Below, in pieces: positions 50,955-57,986 of a stretch of 64,000 nt of DNA (within the stretch, counting starts at the first letter, position 1; each line of letters opens with the position of its first letter). The notes beneath the pieces are model-generated. The model had not been told where the DNA came from. It ran no database searches and saw only the letters and a list, made by a program, of their open reading frames with translations. A program made the position numbers and the translations under genes. The stretch comes from Lutibacter sp. (lineage in GTDB: Bacteria > Bacteroidota > Bacteroidia > Flavobacteriales > Flavobacteriaceae), in assembly GCF_021647475.1 (NCBI RefSeq), contig NZ_JAKIUR010000003.1, positions 27,515 through 91,514 of the forward strand, given 5' to 3'.

Positions 50955-51818
50955 TTATCCTAAATATGTTTTTAAAATTTTGCTTCTTGAAGTATGTTTT
51001 AAACGTCTGATAGCTTTTTCTTTAATTTGACGAACACGTTCACGAGTTAAATCGAAAGTTTCACCAATTTCTTCTAAGGTCATTGGGTGAGCATCGCCTA
51101 AACCAAAATATAGCATAACAACATCTGCTTCACGCGGCGTCAAAGTTTCTAAAGCACGTTCAATTTCAACTTTTAAAGATTCGTGTAATAAAGCTCTATC
51201 TGGATTTGGAGAATCACCAGTATTCAACACATCGTATAAGTTAGAGTCTTCACCTTCAATTAATGGAGCATCCATAGATACGTGACGACCAGAATTCTTC
51301 ATAGATTCCTTAACGTCATTTATAGTCATATCTAATTTTTTAGCAATTTCTTCAGCAGAAGGAGGACGTTCATTTTCTTGCTCTAAAAACGCATACATTT
51401 TATTGATTTTATTAATAGAACCAATTTTATTTAATGGTAAACGCACAATTCTTGATTGTTCTGCTAAGGCTTGTAAAATAGATTGTCTAATCCACCAAAC
51501 AGCATAAGAAATAAATTTAAAACCACGAGTTTCATCAAAACGTTTAGCCGCTTTTATTAATCCTAAATTACCTTCATTAATTAAATCGGGTAACGTTAAA
51601 CCTTGATTTTGATATTGTTTTGCTACTGATACCACAAAACGTAGATTTGCTTTAGTTAATTTTTCTAACGCAACTTGGTCACCAGCTCTAATCCGTTGGG
51701 CTAATTCAACTTCCATTTCAGCGGTTATTAAATCCACTTTTCCAATTTCCTGTAAATATTTGTCTAACGATGCGGTTTCTCTATTAGTAACCTGTTTTGT
51801 GATTTTAAGTTGTCTCAT
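50955..51818 (-). CDS. rpoD: Primary RNA polymerase sigma factor (RpoD/SigA, short Bacteroidota form)
   Basis: A 287-residue sigma-70 factor lacking region 1.1 and the non-conserved region of proteobacterial RpoD. Region 1.2 is SLDKYLQEIGKVDLIT; region 2 includes LRFVVSVAKQYQNQGLTLPDLINEGNLGL and the -10-reading YAVWWIRQSI; region 4 has TLEEIGETFDLTRERVRQIKEKAIRRLK. This short factor is known to read the TTG-N19-TAnnTTTG promoters seen throughout the window. It is monocistronic, with a terminator downstream. Confidence 0.95.
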   Translation of the reverse strand: MRQLKITKQVTNRETASLDKYLQEIGKVDLITAEMEVELAQRIRAGDQVALEKLTKANLRFVVSVAKQYQNQGLTLPDLINEGNLGLIKAAKRFDETRGFKFISYAVWWIRQSILQALAEQSRIVRLPLNKIGSINKINKMYAFLEQENERPPSAEEIAKKLDMTINDVKESMKNSGRHVSMDAPLIEGEDSNLYDVLNTGDSPNPDRALLHESLKVEIERALETLTPREADVVMLYFGLGDAHPMTLEEIGETFDLTRERVRQIKEKAIRRLKHTSRSKILKTYLG

Positions 51819-52049
51819 GTAGTAGCTTAAATTTTTTAGTTATTTAAAAGGTCTATTATATATACGTAGTATTTTACAAAAAGTTACAAAATGATAATAA
51901 AAAAGCTTAATATTTATCTAAACGGATAATTGAAATATAGGTTAGGCATTCAAAATTATTTATTGGAAGTTTTATTATCAGCAACTAAAATTAATGATTG
52001 TTTCCTGTTTTTTTTTAGATTTAACCAATATTCTTGACTTTAATTAATG

Positions 52050-52086
52050 AAAAAGGCTTCTCAAATTTGAGAAGCCTTTTTTTGTA
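52050..52086 (-). terminator. Terminator of pnp
   Basis: A perfect hairpin AAGGCTTCTCAAA / TTTGAGAAGCCTT followed on the minus strand by TTTT. It lies 26 bases after the pnp stop. The rest of 51819-52111 is AT-rich with no gene seen. Confidence 0.88.
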
Positions 52087-52111
52087 TTTAATAGTACTCT
52101 AGAGTTTATTC

Positions 52112-54319
52112 TTATTCTCTTGGAGTTCTAGGTTTTCTATCTCGGTTATCACGTGATCTATGATCTCTATTTTCACGTGGAGGTCTTTCTTTAAAACCTT
52201 CTGGTTTTGGTGAAATAGCTTTACGAGAAATTTTTTCTTTACGAGTTCTTGGGTCTCTTCCAAAGTATTTTACATCAAAAACATCTCCCATATTTACAAC
52301 ATCAGTTACGTTATTAGTACGTTCCCAAGCCAATTCAGAAATATGTAAAAGCACTTCATTTCCTGGAGCTTCAATATATTCTACAACTGCACCAAAATCA
52401 AGTATTTTAATCACTTTAACTTCATAAACACTTCCAACTAAAGGTTTAAATGTAATGGAATCAATTTTAGCTAAAACGGCATCTATACCTTTTTGATCAG
52501 TTCCTAATATTTCAACAATTCCTTCTTCCGTTACAGGATCTTCATTAATTACTATGGTACAGCCTGTTTCTTTTTGTAATTCTTGAATTACTTTTCCACC
52601 AGGACCAATTAAAGCTCCAATAAAATCTCCAGGAATAGTTTTTGTTACCATTTTTGGAGCGTGTGCTTTAACCGTTGGATTTGGTTTTGCAATAGTATCT
52701 GTTAATAAACCTAAAATATGTAATCTACCTTCGTGAGCTTGTTTTAAAGCACTAGTTAAAATTTCATAGGATAATCCTTTAATTTTAATATCCATTTGGC
52801 AAGCAGTAATTCCATCCGCAGTACCTGTAACTTTAAAATCCATATCTCCTAAATGATCTTCATCTCCTAAGATATCAGATAAAACAGCATATTTATCACC
52901 ATCAGAAATTAATCCCATTGCAATACCTGAAACTGGTTTTTTCATTTGAACACCTGCATCCATTAAAGCCATAGTACCGGCACAAACCGTTGCCATTGAA
53001 GAAGAACCGTTAGATTCTAAAACCTCAGAAACTACTCTAACAGTATATGGGCAATCTTCAGGAATCATAGCTCCTAAAGCTCGTTGAGCTAAATTTCCAT
53101 GTCCAATTTCTCTTCTTGAAGTTCCTCTTAAAGGTCGTGCTTCACCCGTACAAAAAGGAGGAAAGTTATAATGTAAATAAAAACGTTCTTCACCTTGGTA
53201 GGTTGGCATATCAACTTGGTTGGCTTCTCTTGAAGTTCCAAGGGTTACGGTTGCTAATGCTTGAGTTTCACCTCTAGTAAATATTGCTGAACCATGGGTT
53301 GAAGGCAAATAATCTACCTCACACCATATTGGTCTAATTTCAGTTGTTTTTCTACCATCTAATCTTAAACCTTCGTCTAAAATTAAATTACGAACTGCTG
53401 CTTTTTCAGCTTTCGCAAAATATTTTGAAATTAAATCTCCTTTTTCTGCTAATTCTTCTTCTGAAAAAGAAGCTTTTATTTCTGCCTTTACAGCGTCAAA
53501 TTTTTCAGAACGTTCATGCTTTAAAGATCCTAATTTGGCAATGTCATAACATTTTTGATATGCCATTTCATAGATTTTAGTTTCTAAGTCCGCATCGTTT
53601 TCTTCTTGATCATAGGTTCTAGTTTCTTTTTTACCTACTTTGGCAATAAATTCTTCTTGAGCTTTACATTGAATTTTAATAGCTTCATGTGCTACTTTAA
53701 TAGCTTCAGTCATTTCTTCTTCAGAAACTTCATCCATTTCACCTTCAACCATTGCAACTGAATCTGCTGATGCACCAACCATCATATCAATATCAGCAAC
53801 TTCAAGTTGAGCTCTGCTTGGATTAATTATGAATGCTCCATCAACTCTAGCAACGCGTACTTCTGAAATAGGATATTCAAAAGGAATATCACTTAATTGT
53901 ATCGCTGTTGATGCTGCTAAACCTGCAAGTGCATCTGGCATAATATCTTCATCATTAGACATTAACTGAATCATCACTTGAACTTCTGCGTGGTAATCTT
54001 TTGGAAAAAGTGGACGAAGTACTCTATCCACTAAACGCATCGTTAAAATTTCTTCGGTACTTGGTCTTGCTTCACGTTTAAAAAATCCACCAGGATATCT
54101 TCCTGCTGCTGCAAATTTTTCTCGGTAATCTACTGTTAGTGGTAAAAAGTCAATTCCTTGGCTTGCTTTTCTTGAAGAAACAACAGTTGCTAACAGCAAA
54201 GCTTTTCCCATTCTAACAACAACTGAACCATCAGCTTGTTTAGCTAATTTTCCAGTTTCTAAAGAGATGGTTCTTCCATCTCCTAATTCAATAATTTGTG
54301 TATGAACCTTTGGTATCAT
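52112..54319 (-). CDS. pnp: Polyribonucleotide nucleotidyltransferase (PNPase)
   Basis: A 735-residue 3'-5' phosphorolytic exoribonuclease. Two RNase PH-like domains (about 1-220 and 300-540; RREIGHGNLAQRAL and SSMATVCAGTMALMDAG lie in the second) flank an alpha-helical domain. A KH domain (about 550-610, GALIGPGGKVIQELQKETG) and an S1 domain (about 620-690) follow. The C-terminal tail of about 35 residues is rich in Arg, Asp and Pro (repeats like ENRDHRSRDNRDRK). It is downstream of rpsO in the classic rpsO-pnp order. Confidence 0.96.
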   Translation of the reverse strand: MIPKVHTQIIELGDGRTISLETGKLAKQADGSVVVRMGKALLLATVVSSRKASQGIDFLPLTVDYREKFAAAGRYPGGFFKREARPSTEEILTMRLVDRVLRPLFPKDYHAEVQVMIQLMSNDEDIMPDALAGLAASTAIQLSDIPFEYPISEVRVARVDGAFIINPSRAQLEVADIDMMVGASADSVAMVEGEMDEVSEEEMTEAIKVAHEAIKIQCKAQEEFIAKVGKKETRTYDQEENDADLETKIYEMAYQKCYDIAKLGSLKHERSEKFDAVKAEIKASFSEEELAEKGDLISKYFAKAEKAAVRNLILDEGLRLDGRKTTEIRPIWCEVDYLPSTHGSAIFTRGETQALATVTLGTSREANQVDMPTYQGEERFYLHYNFPPFCTGEARPLRGTSRREIGHGNLAQRALGAMIPEDCPYTVRVVSEVLESNGSSSMATVCAGTMALMDAGVQMKKPVSGIAMGLISDGDKYAVLSDILGDEDHLGDMDFKVTGTADGITACQMDIKIKGLSYEILTSALKQAHEGRLHILGLLTDTIAKPNPTVKAHAPKMVTKTIPGDFIGALIGPGGKVIQELQKETGCTIVINEDPVTEEGIVEILGTDQKGIDAVLAKIDSITFKPLVGSVYEVKVIKILDFGAVVEYIEAPGNEVLLHISELAWERTNNVTDVVNMGDVFDVKYFGRDPRTRKEKISRKAISPKPEGFKERPPRENRDHRSRDNRDRKPRTPRE

Positions 54320-54424
54320 AAATAAATTTTAATTTTTAATTAAACAATTGGTTTAGTTGTTGTGTTGTGTTTTACCAATGAAAAGTTTAATTGATTGCTT
54401 TCTTTTAATTTATTAAAATTAAAT

Positions 54425-54449
54425 AAAAAAGAGGCAATAAAGCCTCTTT
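54425..54449 (-). terminator. Terminator between rpsO and pnp
   Basis: Stem AGAGGC/GCCTCT with loop TTTATT (minus strand), followed by TTTTTTA. It lies 10-34 bases after the rpsO stop, so it may partly separate rpsO from pnp expression. Confidence 0.72.
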
Positions 54450-54458
54450 GAAATGAAA

Positions 54459-54728
54459 TTATTTTCTTAATCCTAATTCCTTAATAATAGCTCGATATCT
54501 TACGATATCATTTTTAATTAAGTAATCAAGTAAATTTCTTCGTTTTCCTACTAATTTAACTAACGACCTTTCCGTATTAAAATCTTTTCGGTTGTTTTTT
54601 AAATGTTCAGTTAAATGGTTAATTCTGTAAGTGAATAATGCAATTTGCCCTTCAGATGAACCAGTATCTGTAGCTGATTTACCGTGTTTAGCAAAAATTT
54701 CTGCTTTTTTTTCTTTTGTTAATAACAT
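54459..54728 (-). CDS. rpsO: 30S ribosomal protein S15
   Basis: An 89-residue primary 16S rRNA-binding protein. The family signature is visible as ITHLTEHLKNNRKDFNTERSL with a SLVKLVGKRRNLLDYL-type continuation, and the protein ends YRAIIKELGLRK. Length is exactly normal. A well-matched promoter and an 18-bp palindrome occur 36-89 bases upstream, suggesting a structured, possibly S15-controlled leader. Confidence 0.97.
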   Translation of the reverse strand: MLLTKEKKAEIFAKHGKSATDTGSSEGQIALFTYRINHLTEHLKNNRKDFNTERSLVKLVGKRRNLLDYLIKNDIVRYRAIIKELGLRK

Positions 54729-54763
54729 GCTAACATTAATTTTATTAATAATTTTTATGCAAC

Positions 54764-54781
54764 GTTAACCAATTGGTTAAC
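54764..54781. promoter_or_regulatory. 18-bp perfect palindrome at the rpsO transcription start
   Basis: GTTAACCAATTGGTTAAC is fully self-complementary. It starts 7 bases beyond the -7 box on the minus strand, so the rpsO mRNA would begin with or just before it. It could be a DNA operator or a 5' hairpin for RNA stability or S15 autoregulation. Confidence 0.65.
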
Positions 54782-54787
54782 AGTCGG

Positions 54788-54817
54788 CAAATATACCATT
54801 ATTATTTTGATTTGCAA
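54788..54817 (-). promoter_or_regulatory. Bacteroidota promoter for rpsO
   Basis: Minus-strand TTG (54815-54817), exactly 19 bases, then TATATTTG (54788-54795). This is a full match to TTG-N19-TAnnTTTG. Confidence 0.75.
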
Positions 54818-54938
54818 TTGACTGTAAATAAATACTTTTTTAAGTTTTTTTACTCTTTTTTTAAACCTTTTTAATTTTTCAAGGTCTTAGTAGCAATAAA
54901 ACAAATTTTTTAATGTTAAACTTATAAAACAAAATCTT

Positions 54939-55790
54939 ATGAAAACTTTGAATTTTAAACTTTTTATGTTTGTAGCAATTGGTAGTTTATTTATTACTAG
55001 TTGTGAAAAAAATAATGATGTTACACTAACTGACCCAATATCAGATGCAGATGCTATTGCAGTTGTTGAAGCAGATGATATTTCTGATGATATAAACAAT
55101 GTGGTAGATGATTATTTAATGGGAAATGAAGGAATGTCTGCTCGTCCTTCTCAAGAAAGCAAAACAAGTGATATTTTGCCTTGCGTTACTAAAACTATTG
55201 TTATTACAGGAACAACAAAAAATGTAACTTTAGATTTTGGAGAAGGCTGTGAACTACCAAATGGTAACATATTGAAAGGAAAAATTATTATGAGTTATGA
55301 GGTGAATACCGATGTGTCTTCGTTTACCGTTACTTATAGTTTTGAAAATTTCTTTTTTAATGATATTAGTGTAGAAGGAGAGAACTCTTTAGTTAGAACT
55401 AGAGCCAATGATAATGGAAACCCTCAATCTACATTAACATTTGATATGAAAGTTACTTGGCCAGATGGCGTTTATGCTTCTAGAAAAGGAACAAAAACTA
55501 GAGAATGGATTGAAGGATTTGATACACGAACTTTTGGAGATAACGTATTTTTAATTACAGGAAATTGGAATGCTACCTTTAAAGATGGAACTGTAGTATC
55601 AGCAAATATTACTACTCCTTTACGTAGAGAAATGTCTTGTAGATTTATTGTTAGTGGTGTTGTAGAATTACAAAAAAATGATAGTAGTGGTACTTTAGAT
55701 TTCGGAGATGGAACTTGTGATAATGTAGCTATATTTACTAATGCCAATGGCGAATCACATGAAATTACTTTAAAAGGTAGAATGTTTTAA
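54939..55790 (+). CDS. Flavobacterial lipoprotein of unknown function
   Basis: A 283-residue lipoprotein. The signal ends FITSC with the lipidated Cys at about residue 22. The segment after it is rich in Asp (ITDxx-type stretch DPISDADAIAVVEADDISDD), followed by PCVTKTIVITG and then beta-rich sequence with six or more strands. A repeated pattern VTLDFGEGCELPNG (about residue 97) and TLDFGDGTCDNV (about residue 248) hints at two related domains, each with one cysteine. No functional family is recognised. It stands alone, convergent with accD and sharing a bidirectional terminator. Confidence 0.78.
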   Translation: MKTLNFKLFMFVAIGSLFITSCEKNNDVTLTDPISDADAIAVVEADDISDDINNVVDDYLMGNEGMSARPSQESKTSDILPCVTKTIVITGTTKNVTLDFGEGCELPNGNILKGKIIMSYEVNTDVSSFTVTYSFENFFFNDISVEGENSLVRTRANDNGNPQSTLTFDMKVTWPDGVYASRKGTKTREWIEGFDTRTFGDNVFLITGNWNATFKDGTVVSANITTPLRREMSCRFIVSGVVELQKNDSSGTLDFGDGTCDNVAIFTNANGESHEITLKGRMF

Positions 55791-55806
55791 TAAATTGGGA
55801 TGATTT

Positions 55807-55840
55807 TATAAAAAAAGGCGAGCAATGCTCGCCTTTTTTT
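55807..55840. terminator. Bidirectional terminator between the lipoprotein gene and accD
   Basis: A hairpin with arms AAAAAAGGCGAGC and GCTCGCCTTTTTT and a short AT loop, with A-runs before and T-runs after, suits both strands. The accD stop codon begins at its right edge. Confidence 0.88.
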
Positions 55841-56699
55841 AACTTCTAACAGGTATATTTTCGACTAAATCAATATATAAATTAATTTGTTTTTTTAAGT
55901 TTTTTCGTTCTATAATCTTATCTAAAAAACCGTGTTCTAACACAAATTCTGAATGTTGAAACCCTTCTGGTAAGTCTTTCCCTGTAGTATCTTTAACAAC
56001 TCTAGGACCTGCAAAAGCAACTAAAGCATTTGGTTCGGCAATGTTAATATCACCTAACATAGCAAAAGATGCTGTTGTGCCACCAGTTGTTGGATCAGTA
56101 CATAAAGAAATATAGGGAATTTTTGCTTCAGATAATTGGGCTAATTTTACGGAAGTTTTTACTAATTGCATTAAGGATAAGGATGCTTCCATCATTCTTG
56201 CTCCACCAGATTTTGAAATTATTAAGAAAGGAGTTTTATTTTTGATACAGTAATCAATTGCACGAGCAATTTTTTCACCTACAACACTTCCCATCGAACC
56301 CCCAATAAAGCTGAAATCCATAGCGGCAATTACAATATTTTTACCAAATGATTTGCCAACTGCTGTACGAACAGCATCTTTTAATTTGGTTTTTTCGTAA
56401 GCTTCTTTTAATCGATCTGTATATTTTTTGGTATCGGTAAATTTTAAAGGATCTTTTGAAACAATATTTTTATTCAGTTCTTTATATTTATTGTCATCAA
56501 ATAAAATTTCAAAATACTCAGCACTTCCAATTCTTACATGGTAGCCATCTTCAGGGCTTACATAGTAATTTTCCTTTAATTCATCCGTGTCAATTACTTT
56601 ACCACTTGGGGTTTTATACCACAGCCCTTTTGGCACATCTTTTTTTTCTTCTGTAGGAGTTTGAATTCCTTTATCCTTTCTTTTAAACCAAGCTACCAT
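55839..56699 (-). CDS. accD: Acetyl-CoA carboxylase carboxyltransferase beta subunit, zinc-ribbon cysteines missing
   Basis: A 286-residue carboxyltransferase subunit that works with AccA to make malonyl-CoA. The crotonase-like core is clear: DFSFIGGSMGSVVGEKIARA, SGGARMMEASLSLMQ and DPTTGGTTASFAMLGD. In most bacteria an N-terminal four-Cys zinc ribbon follows the WxxC motif; here the matching segment reads GLWYKTPSGKV and YYVSPEDGYH, with no cysteine at any of the four ligand positions. The rest of the ribbon region (about residues 24-60) is kept, so it may fold without zinc. Confidence 0.95.
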   Translation of the reverse strand: MVAWFKRKDKGIQTPTEEKKDVPKGLWYKTPSGKVIDTDELKENYYVSPEDGYHVRIGSAEYFEILFDDNKYKELNKNIVSKDPLKFTDTKKYTDRLKEAYEKTKLKDAVRTAVGKSFGKNIVIAAMDFSFIGGSMGSVVGEKIARAIDYCIKNKTPFLIISKSGGARMMEASLSLMQLVKTSVKLAQLSEAKIPYISLCTDPTTGGTTASFAMLGDINIAEPNALVAFAGPRVVKDTTGKDLPEGFQHSEFVLEHGFLDKIIERKNLKKQINLYIDLVENIPVRS

Positions 56700-56738
56700 A
56701 ATTTTTATGTTTTAGTTAAAACGGGGGTGCAAATTACT

Positions 56739-56777
56739 AAAAAAAATAAAGAGAACATATAAAAACATGTCCTCTTT
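56739..56777 (-). terminator. Terminator after fba
   Basis: Minus-strand stem AAAGAGGACAT/ATGTTCTCTTT (one mismatch) followed by ATTTTTTTT. It lies 27 bases after the fba stop and just before accD. Confidence 0.75.
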
Positions 56778-56803
56778 AAAATTTAAAATATTAAAAATAT
56801 TGA

Positions 56804-57871
56804 TTATAAGGTATTTACATTATTTAAATCACTAAAAGCTCTTTTTAGTCTAGTTTTAAAAGTAAGTTCACCTTCTCGTAACCATTTTCTAGGATCGTAA
56901 TATTTTTTATTTGGTAAATCAGTTCCTTCAGGATTTCCAATTTGGGTACTTAAGTATTCAATTTTGTTATTCATATAATCTCGTATTCCTTCCATAAAAG
57001 CAAATTGTAAATCGGTATCAATATTCATTTTTACAACTCCATAACCAATAGCTTCTTTAATTTGTTCTGAAGAAGAGCCAGAGCCACCATGGAATACAAA
57101 ATTTACAGGATTTTTTTCTGTTTGATAATTTTTTTCAATATATTTTTGAGAGTTATCTAAAATTTTAGGAGTAAGCTTAACATTACCAGGTTTGTACACG
57201 CCGTGTACATTTCCAAAGGAAGCAGCAATGGTAAAATGATTGCTTATTTTTTTAAGTTCTTCATAAGCATAGGCTACTTCTTTTGGTTGGGTATATAATT
57301 TAGAATCATCAACATCAGAATTATCGACACCATCTTCTTCACCTCCAGTAATACCTAATTCAATTTCAAGTGTCATTCCCATTTTATCCATACGAGCAAG
57401 ATATTTTTTACAAAGCTCAATATTTTCTTCAAGTGGTTCTTCTGATAAATCAATCATATGAGAACTAAATAATGGCACACCATTTTCTTTATAATATTGT
57501 TCTCCAGCATCTAATAAACCATCAACCCAAGGTAATAATTTTTTTGCACAATGGTCAGTATGTAAAATTACAGGAACTTTATAAGCTTTTGCTAACAAGT
57601 GTACATGTTTTGCTCCTGCCATTGCACCGGCAATAGCTGCTTTTTGATTTTCATTGGATAATCCTTTTCCTGCATTAAATTGAGCACCTCCGTTAGAAAA
57701 CTGAATAATTACGGGAGAATTTAAATCTCTAGCAGTTTCCAAAACGGCGTTAATAGTGTTAGAACCTGATACGTTTACCCCAGGTACGGCAAAGCCTTTT
57801 GCTTTAGCCAATTTAAAAATTTCTTGAACGGTATTTCCAGTGGCAACTCCTGGTTTAATATTGTGACTCAT
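56804..57871 (-). CDS. fbaA: Fructose-bisphosphate aldolase, class II
   Basis: A 355-residue zinc-dependent aldolase for glycolysis and gluconeogenesis. VILHTDHCAKKLLPW contains the metal and catalytic His/Asp residues. SSHMIDLSEE and LEIELGITGGEEDGVDN are class IIA signatures. FVFHGGSGSSSEQIKEAIGYGVVKMNIDTD binds the phosphate and zinc. The length and the GGEEDGVD loop fit the E. coli FbaA (class IIA) type. A candidate -7 box is 40 bases upstream. Single gene. Confidence 0.96.
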   Translation of the reverse strand: MSHNIKPGVATGNTVQEIFKLAKAKGFAVPGVNVSGSNTINAVLETARDLNSPVIIQFSNGGAQFNAGKGLSNENQKAAIAGAMAGAKHVHLLAKAYKVPVILHTDHCAKKLLPWVDGLLDAGEQYYKENGVPLFSSHMIDLSEEPLEENIELCKKYLARMDKMGMTLEIELGITGGEEDGVDNSDVDDSKLYTQPKEVAYAYEELKKISNHFTIAASFGNVHGVYKPGNVKLTPKILDNSQKYIEKNYQTEKNPVNFVFHGGSGSSSEQIKEAIGYGVVKMNIDTDLQFAFMEGIRDYMNNKIEYLSTQIGNPEGTDLPNKKYYDPRKWLREGELTFKTRLKRAFSDLNNVNTL

Positions 57872-57911
57872 ACTATATTATGTGTTATTTAGTTTAATAA
57901 TTTATGTACTA

Positions 57912-57919
57912 CAAAGTTA
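57912..57919 (-). promoter_or_regulatory. Putative -7 box for fbaA
   Basis: Minus-strand TAACTTTG matches TAnnTTTG, giving a leader of about 35 bases. No TTG is seen at the ideal -33 distance. Confidence 0.42.
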
Positions 57920-57986
57920 CTAATTTAATGATTATCTTTTATTTGTGCAATAGCAAAGTAGCGAAAACGAAATAGTGAAACTAACT

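Noticed and set aside
53344..53580. Leu-rich ORF on the plus strand opposite pnp
   Set aside because: It is an antisense frame of the PNPase gene, low complexity with no start context, so a shadow.
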